Source: Alphaproteobacteria bacterium (lineage in GTDB: Bacteria > Myxococcota_A > UBA796 > UBA2385). Taken from it: 64,000 nt of DNA. Positions 38,130-46,564 of this stretch are shown piece by piece. The stretch is taken from assembly GCA_020632755.1 (NCBI GenBank), contig JACKEY010000004.1, forward strand, positions 124,001-188,000. Reading direction: 5' to 3'. The position numbers and the translations under genes were made by a program. A model generated the notes under the pieces. It was given only the letters and a program-made list of their open reading frames with translations. It was not told the origin of the DNA and did no database searches. Position 1 is the stretch's first letter; each line of letters begins with the position of its first letter.

Positions 38130-38891
38130 ATGGACGAAGAGACCCGCCATCCTCCCGCGGTCCGCCGGCCCGACTGGGCGGCCGACATGGGCGCCGACCC
38201 CCGGGATCTGGCCGACGCCGAGCGGCTGGTCGTGCCGCCGCGCTTCCACGACGACGCCTGGCGGCGACCGGTCGCCTGTCGCTACGTCGATCCCCTCGAG
38301 ACCGTCTGGCTCGCGACCCTGACCCGGCTGGGCCTCTACCTGCGCCGCGATCCCCACATCTTCAGCATGACCGACGGCACCGGTCTCCTGGCGCTATCGA
38401 CCCGCGACGACCTCGACGCCGACGACAACCTCGCCCAGATGGCCCTGCACGAGCTCTGCCACTGGGTGACCAACGGCGCCGACAGCTACGACCAGCGCGA
38501 CTGGGGCTTCCCGCTGTGGGACAAGGTCGACGTGCGCGAGTTCGGCTGCCTGCGGCTGCAGTGCTGGCTCGCGCAGCGGTTCGGCATGCGCGAGATGTTC
38601 GGCCCCACCGGTGGCTTCCGGCAGTACTACGACCAGCTGCCCGACGATCCCCTGCAGCCGATCGACGACAGCGAGTGGGAAGCCTCCGCCGTGCGCATCG
38701 CGACCGACGCCGTCGCCCGCGTCCAGCGGCCGCCGTTCTGGGGCCCGATCTCCGCGGCGCTCCAGGCGACCCGCACCATGCGGGACCTCGTCGACGGCTT
38801 CGGCGACGACTACGTCAGCGAGCTCCCCGACGACCCGCTGCCGCTGTGGTGGCAGCGGCGGCACCCGGTCGACCGCGACCCCGGTCGCTAG
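38130..38891 (+). CDS. HExxH metal-binding protein resembling EpmC
   Basis: 253 residues. The notable motif is MALHELCHWVTNG (about 107-119), an HExxH zinc/iron-type site followed by DQRDWGFP and by a conserved-looking REFGCLRLQCWLAQRFG helix. EpmC, the EF-P hydroxylase, has a similar order: (I/L)HE(I/L)xHW, a DFGYW segment, then an acidic helix ending in LFCVAAG-like sequence. The match is in pattern only, the protein is longer, and the rest has no recognised domain. A zinc peptidase is the alternative. Its stop overlaps the convergent lipoprotein gene by 4 bases. Confidence 0.7.
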   Translation: MDEETRHPPAVRRPDWAADMGADPRDLADAERLVVPPRFHDDAWRRPVACRYVDPLETVWLATLTRLGLYLRRDPHIFSMTDGTGLLALSTRDDLDADDNLAQMALHELCHWVTNGADSYDQRDWGFPLWDKVDVREFGCLRLQCWLAQRFGMREMFGPTGGFRQYYDQLPDDPLQPIDDSEWEASAVRIATDAVARVQRPPFWGPISAALQATRTMRDLVDGFGDDYVSELPDDPLPLWWQRRHPVDRDPGR

Positions 38892-39661
38892 TACTCGAAC
38901 TCGGGGTTCAGGTCGTAGTTGGTCAGCCAGGCCCGGTCGGCCATGCCGACCATGCCGACGTCCTGCGCGACGTACAGGGTGTAGCTGTCGGCCTGGAACT
39001 CGGTGCGGGCGTCGCCGCTCCACTCGACGTCGATGGCCAGGGCCGTGAAGCTGCCGGCCGGGGTGTCGACGGCCAGCTCGTCGACGACGTCGTAGGTCGC
39101 CGACAGGGGCATGCCGGTGCCGCCGGTCGCGTTGCTCGTGTAGCTGTAGGTGGTCGAGAACTCCCAGTGGTCGCCGACGGCGATGTCGTGGGGCTGGACC
39201 ATCACGGGCTCGTCGAACTCGCCGGCCCACCAGCCGCCGTCGGTCGTGAGCTCGTCCTCGTACTTGTAGGTGCCCTCGAACTGCAGGAGCTTGATGCCCT
39301 CGGTGTCGCAGACGTAGCGGTAGGAGATGGCGGTCTCGTGGCGGTCCCAGCCGGGCACCACGTAGTCGCCCTTCTCCTTGATCAGGTAGACGTAGATGCT
39401 GTCCCAGGTCTCCTGGCCGAAGGCGCTGAGCTCGAAGCTGCCGCTCTTCTTGTTCGCCTCGGCCCAGGTCTCGTCCAGGCTGTAGCCCCACTCGGCGTCC
39501 GGGCGGTCGAAGCTCGACCACGGACCGCAGGGGCCGTCCCCGCCGGTGGTGCCGGTGTCGCCGCCGGTGCTGCCGGTGCCGGTGTCGCCGGTGCCGTCCT
39601 TGTCGCCGCAGGCGAACAGGGTGGCGGAGCTGAGGAGGAGGATGCTGAGGGTGCGCTTCAT
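38888..39661 (-). CDS. hypothetical lipoprotein
   Basis: 257 residues. Lipobox LFAC gives Cys18, then a Gly/Thr/Asp linker (GDTGTGSTGGDTGTTGG). The mature part is beta-rich with many Trp, Tyr and Asp; two or three Cys (GPCGPW, RYVCD) may form a disulfide. No family was recognised. It is preceded by TACAAC (39684-39689) and GGGAG before ATG 39661, and overlaps the convergent gene by 4 bases. Confidence 0.75.
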   Translation of the reverse strand: MKRTLSILLLSSATLFACGDKDGTGDTGTGSTGGDTGTTGGDGPCGPWSSFDRPDAEWGYSLDETWAEANKKSGSFELSAFGQETWDSIYVYLIKEKGDYVVPGWDRHETAISYRYVCDTEGIKLLQFEGTYKYEDELTTDGGWWAGEFDEPVMVQPHDIAVGDHWEFSTTYSYTSNATGGTGMPLSATYDVVDELAVDTPAGSFTALAIDVEWSGDARTEFQADSYTLYVAQDVGMVGMADRAWLTNYDLNPEFEY

Positions 39662-39683
39662 CGAGGTCTCCCGTCGTCCTGTC

Positions 39684-39689
39684 GTTGTA
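39684..39689 (-). promoter_or_regulatory. possible -10 element (TACAAC) of the 257-residue lipoprotein gene
   Basis: Leftward TACAAC 22 bases before ATG 39661, with GGGAG in the leader. Confidence 0.3.
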
Positions 39690-39775
39690 GCCGACGGAGG
39701 ACGCGCTTGTCCCGCCTCGACGACGCCTCGCGCCGGGCTAGCCGGGCGGTGTCCCTCCTCTCCCCGGAGCCCCGC

Positions 39776-40255
39776 ATGTCCCTCCCCGACCTCGTCCGCC
39801 TCGACGGCTCGCCCCTGCCCGCCAGCGCCCTCGCCGGCCGCACCATCCTGTTCGTGAACGTGGCCAGCCGCTGCGGCCTCACCCCGCAGTACACCGAGCT
39901 CGAGGCCCTGCAGCAGCAGCTCGGCGCCTCCCTCGATCAGCCCGGCGACTTCACCGTGATCGGCGTGCCCTGCAACCAGTTCGCCGGCCAGGAGCCCGGC
40001 ACCGCCGAGGAGATCCAGACCTTCTGCAGCACCACCTACGGCGTGTCCTTCCCCTTGCTCGAGAAGCAGGACGTCAACGGTCCCGGCCGCAGCGCCCTGT
40101 ACCGCTACCTGGTCGGCAGCGACGCCGGCGGCGGCGAGGACATCGAGTGGAACTTCGGCAAGTTCGTCGTCGACGGCGAGGGCAACGTGGTCGCCCGCTT
40201 CGCGCCGACCGTGGCGCCGCGCGACCCGGCCCTGATCAGCGCGATCCAGGGCTGA
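39776..40255 (+). CDS. glutathione peroxidase family protein
   Basis: 159 residues, thioredoxin fold. The peroxidatic Cys33 lies in VNVASRCGLTPQY, the family signature; the Gln of CNQFAGQEPG and the Trp/Asn of EWNFGKF complete the catalytic tetrad. Bacterial members of this type usually act as thioredoxin-dependent lipid or hydroperoxide peroxidases and contain Cys, not selenocysteine. CCCCGGAG precedes ATG 39776. The 3' end overlaps the convergent 512-residue protein gene by 20 bases. Confidence 0.93.
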   Translation: MSLPDLVRLDGSPLPASALAGRTILFVNVASRCGLTPQYTELEALQQQLGASLDQPGDFTVIGVPCNQFAGQEPGTAEEIQTFCSTTYGVSFPLLEKQDVNGPGRSALYRYLVGSDAGGGEDIEWNFGKFVVDGEGNVVARFAPTVAPRDPALISAIQG

Positions 40256-41774
40256 CGTCGACGGGCCCGTCGATGCGCTCGATGCCGCGCTGGCTCATGA
40301 TCACGCGGTGGATGGCCCACCAGGTGCGCTGCTCGCCGCCTTCTTCGCGCAGCCGCACGACCAGCGGGGTGACGTAGCGGTTGGGCAGGCGGCGCTCGAC
40401 CGGCTGGTCGTGTTCGTCCAGGGCGACGACCCGCCGGTGGCGGGACGCCAGGGTGCGGACCCAGCGGGACGTGTTGAACCGCATGACCTCGGTCAGGCCG
40501 GTGAACCGCGGGAAGGCGGTCACGGCACTGCGGGGGTGCAGGGTGGTGCGCCGCCGGTAGTGCAGCAGGGACTCGCGGGTGTCCGCGACCAGCTGGTCCG
40601 GCAGGGCCCGGTGCAGGCGATCCCGCGCGCTGTCCGGCATCTCCTCGAGCTCCACCCAGGTCAGGCGCTCGCGGGTGTCCCCCACCAGCGTGTCCGAGCC
40701 GCCCCAGGTCAGCACGTGGCCCCGGTCGTCGATGAACCGCGGCAGCTCCCGCGACAGCACCGTGGCCGACCAGGCCTTGATGCGGTCCTTGAGGATGTAG
40801 GCCAGCACGGCGATGCCCGAGAAGGCGCTCAGGAAGCCCCAGCTCGTGCTGTGCGACAGGTCCATGTCCAGGGCGTGGAAGGTCAGGATCTGGACCGCGA
40901 CCGCCCAGGTCATCGCCAGCGCGGCCGCCACGCCCAGGATGGCGTTGTGGGCCTGGCGGTGGCGGCTGCTCTCGACCACGTGCAGGTGCAGCACCCGCTC
41001 GACGTGGCGCTTGAGCAGGCCGGCCTGGTCCAGGAAGGCCTCGGCTTCCGGTCCGCTGTCGGTGCGCGGCACCCGGCTGCGCAGCTCCAGGCGCGCCCGG
41101 CGGTCCAGCTCCTCGCGGGCCAGGGCCACCAGCCGGGCCCGCACCTCGGCCGGTCCGCCGGCTTCGTCGTGCTGGGCGACGGCCCGGGTGGCCATCAGCT
41201 CGACCTGCATGCTGAGGTACTCGTCGCAGGCGTCCAGGCAGCGCTTGGTGACCGACGACAGGCGCTGCTCGTCCAGGGCGGCGTGCAAGCTCCGGAACTG
41301 GTCGCGGGCCTCTCGCAGGTGGGTGTGGAGCTCGTCGAGGGCCGCGTCTTCCCGCGGCCCCGGGTCGTACAACACGGCGCGCCCGGCGTTGCGCAGGGTG
41401 CGGACCACCAGTCGGGCCTCGCGGCGCACATCGCGCTGCCAGCGCTTGCCGGGGCCGGCCGGGCGGGTCCCTGCCAGGACGCGCAGGCTGGCCATCGGCG
41501 AGCCCTCGCCCATCGGGTCGACCAGGTGGGCCAGGGGGATCTCGGGGGTGCCCATGCGCGAGAACACGCGCAGATCGGCGTAGAGCTCGGCGGCCGCGCC
41601 GTGCGCCGGTCCGATCGCCAGGGACGCCGGGGGCAGCAGCCACGCGTCCAGGACGAAGCGCGTGTCGCTGTGCAGGGCCTCGTCGGCGGGCAGGCGGGTC
41701 TTCAGCTCGAGCTGCAGCCGGTCGTGGCGACGGACCGTCAGGTGGGGGCGGCTATATGGCGTTTCTGTGACCAC
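40236..41774 (-). CDS. hypothetical protein with two central membrane segments
   Basis: 512 residues from GTG 41774. Two hydrophobic helices near residues 285-330 (AILGVAAALAMTWAVAVQIL and GFLSAFSGIAVLAYIL) separate two soluble parts, both rich in Arg, Glu and Leu. No domain was recognised. The start is notable: TACTGT lies 6 bases upstream and a perfect 20-bp inverted repeat spans the start codon. The stop of the upstream MBL gene (41779) lies 5 bases away, so the gene could also be read from that transcript. The function is unknown. Confidence 0.72.
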   Translation of the reverse strand: MVTETPYSRPHLTVRRHDRLQLELKTRLPADEALHSDTRFVLDAWLLPPASLAIGPAHGAAAELYADLRVFSRMGTPEIPLAHLVDPMGEGSPMASLRVLAGTRPAGPGKRWQRDVRREARLVVRTLRNAGRAVLYDPGPREDAALDELHTHLREARDQFRSLHAALDEQRLSSVTKRCLDACDEYLSMQVELMATRAVAQHDEAGGPAEVRARLVALAREELDRRARLELRSRVPRTDSGPEAEAFLDQAGLLKRHVERVLHLHVVESSRHRQAHNAILGVAAALAMTWAVAVQILTFHALDMDLSHSTSWGFLSAFSGIAVLAYILKDRIKAWSATVLSRELPRFIDDRGHVLTWGGSDTLVGDTRERLTWVELEEMPDSARDRLHRALPDQLVADTRESLLHYRRRTTLHPRSAVTAFPRFTGLTEVMRFNTSRWVRTLASRHRRVVALDEHDQPVERRLPNRYVTPLVVRLREEGGEQRTWWAIHRVIMSQRGIERIDGPVDVSPGSR

Positions 41775-41784
41775 GAGGTCACAG
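41765..41784. promoter_or_regulatory. perfect 20-bp palindrome over a start codon (operator candidate)
   Basis: CTGTGACC, four bases (ACGA), then GGTCACAG: both 8-bp arms match exactly. It covers the GTG 41774 start and part of the TACTGT element (41781-41786), so a bound dimer would block both transcription and start selection. CRP sites have TGTGA-N6-TCACA; here the gap is 8. Confidence 0.5.
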
Positions 41785-42879
41785 TATCGCGGTGCCCCGG
41801 TCGATGAGGCCCAGACCGTCGACGCCGGCGCCGTGCCAGACCCCGTCGTCGTCGCCGAAGGCCAGCACGCCGCCGTGGGCCAGCACCTGGATCGCGTCGG
41901 CCGGCACGCCCTGCGCCGCGACGGCCGGCGGCAGCCGCACCCGCGGTCCGTGGTCCAGCGGCTCGTCGGTCAGATCGAAGGTGCCCCAGTGCATGCCCAG
42001 CAGGTGGCGGGCGCCCAGGGCCCGGAAGGCCTCGACCGAGTGCTCGGGGCTCATGTGCTGGGGCGCCATGAACCACGCCGGCTCGTAGGCCCCGAGTGGC
42101 AGCACGGCGACGTCCAGGCCCGGGAAGACCCGGCCGATGGTGCGGAAGCCGTCGAACCAGCCGGTGTCCCCCGAGTGGTACAGGCTGCGCCGGCCGCGCA
42201 CGACGACGCCGCCCCACAGCGCCTTGTCGTGGTCCAGCGGCCCGCGCCGGTGCCAGTGCTGTGCGGGCACCAGGCACAGCTGCACCGGGGCGTCGTTCCC
42301 GGCGGCGCGGATGGTGGTCGCCTCCCACCACGACAGCTCGACCACCCGCTGCAGGCCGCGGGGCAGGCTCCGGGCCTGGCCCTTCGGCACGACGAACAGC
42401 AGCTCCTCGCCGAACCGGGAGGCCAGGGCCCGCAGGCTCGGGGCGTCCAGGTGGTCGTAGTGGCCGTGGGTCACCATCACCGCGTCGACTCGCGGCAGGG
42501 CCGCCACCGACAGGGGCGCCGGCACCGCCCGGGGGGCCAGCGCCGCCCGGCCGAACAGCGGGTCGATCAGCACGGTGACGCCGTCGATCTCCACCAGCAC
42601 GGTCGCATGGCCCAGCCACTGCACGCGGGCCCCCGGAGGCGCGGCCTGCCAGGCGGCGGCCGGATCGGGCGCGACGGGCAGCGCCGGCGGCCGCCGCTTG
42701 TCGGCCTTGTGGGGGTTCTGCTGGAGCTGCCAGCGGAGGAGGGCCGAGAATTGCTGGTCGCGGCCTTCGCGCCACGGGTTCGCGAAGCCGCCGCCGGGCA
42801 GGGCCGGGTCGGCCAGGAAGACGCGCTCGGCATCGGGCACGTCGGGGAGGGGCAGGCGCTCGACCGGAGGCGTCGTCAT
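41779..42879 (-). CDS. metallo-beta-lactamase fold hydrolase (NAPE-PLD/UlaG-like)
   Basis: 366 residues. Metal-site motifs: WLGHATVLVE and THGHYDHLD (HxHxDH class), with a later SGDTGWFDG Asp ligand and GMHWGTFDL near the C-terminus. The order (GHA[ST] .. THxHxDHLD .. SGDTG .. HW) is that of N-acyl-phosphatidylethanolamine phospholipase D-like and UlaG-type enzymes, which cut phosphodiesters or lactones. An N-terminal extension of ~80 residues precedes the fold, as in NAPE-PLD-type proteins. ATG 42879 is preceded by TAGCGG at 6 bases and has no ribosome site. Confidence 0.88.
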   Translation of the reverse strand: MTTPPVERLPLPDVPDAERVFLADPALPGGGFANPWREGRDQQFSALLRWQLQQNPHKADKRRPPALPVAPDPAAAWQAAPPGARVQWLGHATVLVEIDGVTVLIDPLFGRAALAPRAVPAPLSVAALPRVDAVMVTHGHYDHLDAPSLRALASRFGEELLFVVPKGQARSLPRGLQRVVELSWWEATTIRAAGNDAPVQLCLVPAQHWHRRGPLDHDKALWGGVVVRGRRSLYHSGDTGWFDGFRTIGRVFPGLDVAVLPLGAYEPAWFMAPQHMSPEHSVEAFRALGARHLLGMHWGTFDLTDEPLDHGPRVRLPPAVAAQGVPADAIQVLAHGGVLAFGDDDGVWHGAGVDGLGLIDRGTAIL

Positions 42880-42885
42880 GGCTGC

Positions 42886-42891
42886 CCGCTA
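42886..42891 (-). promoter_or_regulatory. TA element (TAGCGG) 6 nt before the NAPE-PLD-like gene
   Basis: Leftward TAGCGG, 6 bases, ATG 42879; no Shine-Dalgarno sequence. Confidence 0.4.
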
Positions 42892-42923
42892 TCCCCCTGC
42901 GGGGGCCGTCCTACCGGGCGGGC

Positions 42924-44045
42924 CTACTTGGCGGCGAGGGGCAGCTCTTCGTCGCCCATCCGGATCAGCGGCTTCACGTCGCCCGACCGGCGGCGGACCC
43001 GCTCCTGCAGCATCGCGATCTTCTCGTCCCGCGTGCGGACCGGCGCGCCCGGCAGGTCGACCAGGTGATCGGCCAGCTTGCCGTAGTCGTCCCGCATCAG
43101 GCACCACCAGACCACCTGGTTGTTGCCGAGGCCCTGGAACACCAGCGCGTCTTCGCGGCCGAACTCGTCCAGGCGGTCCATCATCCAGTCCGGCATCTCG
43201 GTCCAGTGCAGGGCCGGCTTGATGTGATGGACGATGTGGTAGCCGTCGTTGTAGCACTTGTGGTTGTAGGGCACGTCGGTCAGGCAGGTGCTGTTGCGGT
43301 AGCAGTTGCCCGGGTCGTCGATGTCGACGAAGGCGTGCTGGGCCCAGTTGCCGCACATCATGAACCAGCGGATGAGCAGCCAGGGCGCCAGGAAGACCAC
43401 GAAGGTCGCGACGGGGTCGAAGGCCAGCAGGGCGGCGATGGTCAGGTACCATGCGCCTTCGCCGATGATGAACCGGCGGAACAGCTTGGTCCGCTTCCGG
43501 CTGTGCATGTAGCGCAGCAGGTGGCCGGTCCCGAAGAAGAAGAACCGCGCCCAGTAGTGCAGGAAGTGGCCGAACCGGTCGCGCTGGTAGGCCATCGTGC
43601 TCGACAGGTCGGGCGGCAGGTTGTTCTCGGGGTGGTGCATCCCCATGTGGTGCACGTAGAAGCTGCTGGGCGTGTGCCCGAAGAACGGGCCGACGGTCCA
43701 GGGGATCCAGTGCTCGAGCCACTTGTGCTCGCGCTTGAAGATCGGCCGGTGGCAGACCGCGTGCAGCATCAGGGTGAACCGGCCGCCGCCCAGGCCGAAC
43801 AGCACCGGCACGTACAGGAAGCCCAGCCAGCCGGGCAGGTCGAGCACGAAGAAGGCCGCCGCCACCGGCCAGATGAACAGGCTCATCAGGCCCGCCACCC
43901 GCACGAACTTCAGGTCGCGCTCGTCGCGGAGCCGTCGGGCGAACCACCGCTCCACGAAGTTGCGGGGGCCGGGGCCCGGATCGCGCGGATCGCTCTTCGA
44001 CAGGGTCAGGACGGAGGGGCCCGTCACGGCGGCGGGGGCGTTCAT
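42924..44045 (-). CDS. membrane fatty acid desaturase
   Basis: 373 residues from ATG 44045 (GGAG 5 bases upstream; a GTG at 44051 is possible). Three histidine boxes that bind the di-iron centre are visible: HAVCH (95-99), HHMGMHH (132-138) and HIVHH (about 264-268), with hydrophobic helices between them. The family inserts double bonds in acyl chains or hydroxylates lipids in the inner membrane. The last ~80 residues are hydrophilic. The substrate and position of desaturation cannot be read from sequence. Confidence 0.9.
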   Translation of the reverse strand: MNAPAAVTGPSVLTLSKSDPRDPGPGPRNFVERWFARRLRDERDLKFVRVAGLMSLFIWPVAAAFFVLDLPGWLGFLYVPVLFGLGGGRFTLMLHAVCHRPIFKREHKWLEHWIPWTVGPFFGHTPSSFYVHHMGMHHPENNLPPDLSSTMAYQRDRFGHFLHYWARFFFFGTGHLLRYMHSRKRTKLFRRFIIGEGAWYLTIAALLAFDPVATFVVFLAPWLLIRWFMMCGNWAQHAFVDIDDPGNCYRNSTCLTDVPYNHKCYNDGYHIVHHIKPALHWTEMPDWMMDRLDEFGREDALVFQGLGNNQVVWWCLMRDDYGKLADHLVDLPGAPVRTRDEKIAMLQERVRRRSGDVKPLIRMGDEELPLAAK

Positions 44046-44187
44046 GTGCACTCCGGTCGTCCACTCGGCCGCGCCGCGCCGAACGGTCGGTCGTTGTACA
44101 CATGTCGGTGACGGTTGTCGACCGGACGGAGGCGGATTGACAGCCCCGCGACACGGTTGTCGCAGGGTGCCTGCCGACGCGGTCCGG
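44046..44187. other. upstream region of the desaturase gene with paired direct repeats
   Basis: ACGGTTGTCG occurs at 44111-44120 and 44153-44162, exactly 42 bases apart (four helical turns), and a related CGGTCGTTGTACA lies at about 44088. These could be binding sites of a regulator of membrane lipid composition, but no regulator gene is adjacent. Confidence 0.35.
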
Positions 44188-44463
44188 CTACAGCACCAGC
44201 CGGACCCCTGGGGTCTCGCGCAGGGCGGCGTAGACCGCCGCGAGCTCGTCGGTGTCGTGCACGTGCACCGACATCCGCACCGCCAGGAAGCGCCCGCCGG
44301 CCGAGGGGCGGGTCTCGACGGCCTCGGCGGACCGGCCGAGCGCGTCTCTCAGCGCCTTCGCGCAGCGCTCGGCGAGGTCGCCGTCGTCGTCGCCGACCGC
44401 GCGGAAGGTGAAGACGGCGGGCAGCTCGACCAGCTCGGACAGGGGAGGGGACTGCTGTGACAT
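44188..44463 (-). CDS. DUF493 family protein
   Basis: 91 residues, a ferredoxin-like alpha/beta fold of the YbeD/DUF493 type: PAVFTFRAVGDDDGDLAERCAKAL style beginning, GRFLAVRMSVHVHDTDELAAVYAAL ending with V..VL. Members may sense small ligands but have no firm role. ATG 44463 is preceded by TAACCG at 6 bases and lacks a ribosome site. It diverges from the CsgG-like/TPR gene, with 73 bases between starts. Confidence 0.85.
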   Translation of the reverse strand: MSQQSPPLSELVELPAVFTFRAVGDDDGDLAERCAKALRDALGRSAEAVETRPSAGGRFLAVRMSVHVHDTDELAAVYAALRETPGVRLVL

Positions 44464-44469
44464 GCCGCG

Positions 44470-44475
44470 CGGTTA
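44470..44475 (-). promoter_or_regulatory. TA element (TAACCG) 6 nt before the DUF493 gene
   Basis: Leftward TAACCG, 6 bases, ATG 44463; no Shine-Dalgarno sequence. Confidence 0.4.
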
Positions 44476-44523
44476 GCGCGGCGGCGGCCGGCGAGCACGG
44501 CGTCCGGTCCGCGTCGAGCCGGA

Positions 44524-44529
44524 TAGCAC
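44524..44529 (+). promoter_or_regulatory. TA element (TAGCAC) 7 nt before the CsgG-like/TPR gene
   Basis: TAGCAC, 7 bases, ATG 44537; no Shine-Dalgarno sequence. Confidence 0.4.
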
Positions 44530-44536
44530 CCGGGCC

Positions 44537-46531
44537 ATGCGGCGCTTCCTCCTCCTGATCGCTCTCGCCCTCCCGCCCTCCGCGGTCCTGCTCGCGCCGG
44601 CCCCGGCGGTGGCCCAGGACGGGCCGGTGCTCGCCGTCCTCCCCTTCGCCAACCAGACCGGCGATGCGACCTGGGATGCGCTGGGCGGCGGCCTCGCCGA
44701 CATGCTGGTCTCCGATCTCGCCAGCGTCGACCGCCTGACCCTGGTCGAGCGGGCGCGCCTCCAGGATCTGCTCGACGAGCTGGCCCTGGCCGAGGGGACC
44801 TTCGTGGACCCTGCCACCGCCGGCCAGCTCGGCCGGGGCCTCGGCGCCCGCTACGTGCTGGTCGGGTCCTTCTCCGCCGTCGCCCCCGAGATGCGCCTGG
44901 ACGCCCGGGTCGTCGACGTCAGCAGCGGCGAGATCGTGCACACGGCGTCCGCGGCGGGCCCCCGCGACGAGTTCTTCCTGCTGCAGAAGGAACTGGCCGC
45001 CGGGCTCACCGACGGGCTCGGCATCGCGCTGTCCGCCCGCGAGCAGGCCCGCATGGGGCGCGTCCAGACCGAGTCCTTCGCCGCCTTCCAGGCGTGGAGC
45101 GAGGGCCTGGCGGCCCTGGACCGGGGCGAGCTCGACGCGGCCCGCGATCGCCTGCAGGCCGCGCTGGTGGCCGACGACCGGTTCGGCCTGGCCGAGTCCG
45201 CGCTGGACGACGCCCAGGACCGGCTCCAGGCGTCCGGGGCCCGCAGCGAGGAGGTCCGCACCGAGGCCGCCCGCCGGGTGTACGCCGCGCTCCGCGCCCT
45301 GCCCCAGGACGGAAGCGCCGACCCCGCGGCCGTCGTCGCCCTCGTGCACCCAAAGGCCTGGCAGCCGGAGCTGCCTGCCGAGAGCCGCGACCTGCTCGCG
45401 GTCAGCGGCGCGGTCCTGGCGCTCGGCCTGCCCGACGACGCCAGCCTGGACCTGCAGGTGACCCGGATGGGCGTCAACGAGTGGGCCCTGGCGAACCACA
45501 CCCTGGCGGCCGTCTACCTGCGCCGCCACGCCGACGTGATCACCTTCGGCCAGGAGCTGCTCGACCGCTACCCGATGACCAGCTGGGCCCAGTCCGTCCG
45601 CCACCAGCTGCAGGCCAGCATCGACCTGCTCCGCAAGGCCGAGGCCGGGCGCGCGGAGCTGCCGCTGCTGCGCCAGCAGGCGGCGGTCACCGAGGCGCTG
45701 TGGACCTGCACCGCCGGCGCCGTGCCCGCCGTGGTGGGCCCGGCCTGCGAGGCCGCGTGGTCGGCGACCGAGGGGCTGCCCGCCGTCGTGCGGGCCCAGG
45801 CGGGCAAAGACGCGGTGGAGGGGCTGGTGCACGCCGGGCGCCTGCAGCGTGCACGGGAGATCGGGGCCGAGGTGGCGGCACTCCCCGCCGACGACTCCTC
45901 GGTCGCCCGCTGGCAGACCCTCTGTGCCACCGCGCTGCGCAACCTCGACCAGGACCTCGCCGACATCGACAAGCGCCGAGCCGGGCTGTCGAAGGCCGTC
46001 GATGGGGGCCGGCACGCTGCCCTCGCCGACCGGCTGGCCCGGGTGGGGCGCCACGACGAAGCCCGGAAGCTCGTGGCCGAGGGCCTGCAGCGCTTCCCCG
46101 ACAATCCGGCGCTGCTCGAAGAAGTCGTCGCCCTCGCCGTCGCCGTGCACGACCTGGACACTGCCCGCGACGGCCTCGAGGCGTGGGAGGCGTCGGCCGG
46201 GCCGGTCAACGACCGCATCGCCACCGCGGCCCGCCAGCTGCCGGACGCGGTCGCAGAGGCCGGCCAGGGACGCAGCCGCGCCTTGTCGGACCTGGCCCGG
46301 GACCTGTCCGCGCGCGGCCTGTACGGCGAAGCCGCGGACACCTGGCTGCAGCTGCTCGACGCGGCGCCTGCCGCCGACCGCGCTGGCCTGCTGCACTCGG
46401 CCGGCGTCGACCTGTCACTGGCCGGGCGCACCGACGAAGCCCGGCGCGTCTTCGAAGAGCTGCTCGAGCGCCATCCCGACCATGCCCTGGCCGAGTCGGC
46501 GCGGATCCAGCTGCAGATGACCCCCCGCTGA
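44537..46531 (+). CDS. CsgG/FlgO-like N-domain plus TPR repeat protein (secreted)
   Basis: 664 residues with a signal peptide ending near AVAQDG (residue ~28). The first ~150 mature residues match the CsgG/FlgO-like fold: VLAVLPFANQTGDATWDALG, LVSDLASVDRLTLVERARLQDLLDEL and GARYVLVGSFSAV, a module seen in periplasmic proteins that bind or assemble envelope structures. The remainder is almost entirely helical with TPR-like pairs (for example LDRGELDAARDRLQAAL, LSLAGRTDEARRVFEEL). No lipobox was seen. Such CsgG-TPR fusions are frequent in Myxococcota; the target is unknown. Confidence 0.82.
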   Translation: MRRFLLLIALALPPSAVLLAPAPAVAQDGPVLAVLPFANQTGDATWDALGGGLADMLVSDLASVDRLTLVERARLQDLLDELALAEGTFVDPATAGQLGRGLGARYVLVGSFSAVAPEMRLDARVVDVSSGEIVHTASAAGPRDEFFLLQKELAAGLTDGLGIALSAREQARMGRVQTESFAAFQAWSEGLAALDRGELDAARDRLQAALVADDRFGLAESALDDAQDRLQASGARSEEVRTEAARRVYAALRALPQDGSADPAAVVALVHPKAWQPELPAESRDLLAVSGAVLALGLPDDASLDLQVTRMGVNEWALANHTLAAVYLRRHADVITFGQELLDRYPMTSWAQSVRHQLQASIDLLRKAEAGRAELPLLRQQAAVTEALWTCTAGAVPAVVGPACEAAWSATEGLPAVVRAQAGKDAVEGLVHAGRLQRAREIGAEVAALPADDSSVARWQTLCATALRNLDQDLADIDKRRAGLSKAVDGGRHAALADRLARVGRHDEARKLVAEGLQRFPDNPALLEEVVALAVAVHDLDTARDGLEAWEASAGPVNDRIATAARQLPDAVAEAGQGRSRALSDLARDLSARGLYGEAADTWLQLLDAAPAADRAGLLHSAGVDLSLAGRTDEARRVFEELLERHPDHALAESARIQLQMTPR

Positions 46532-46564
46532 GCGGGCGCGCCCGGCGAGGGCGCCCGGCGAGGA

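Noticed and set aside
39776..40255. Selenocysteine in the glutathione peroxidase
   Set aside because: The active-site codon encodes Cys (TGC), not TGA.
41765..41784. CRP/FNR binding site
   Set aside because: The half-sites look similar to TGTGA, but the central gap is 8 bases rather than 6.
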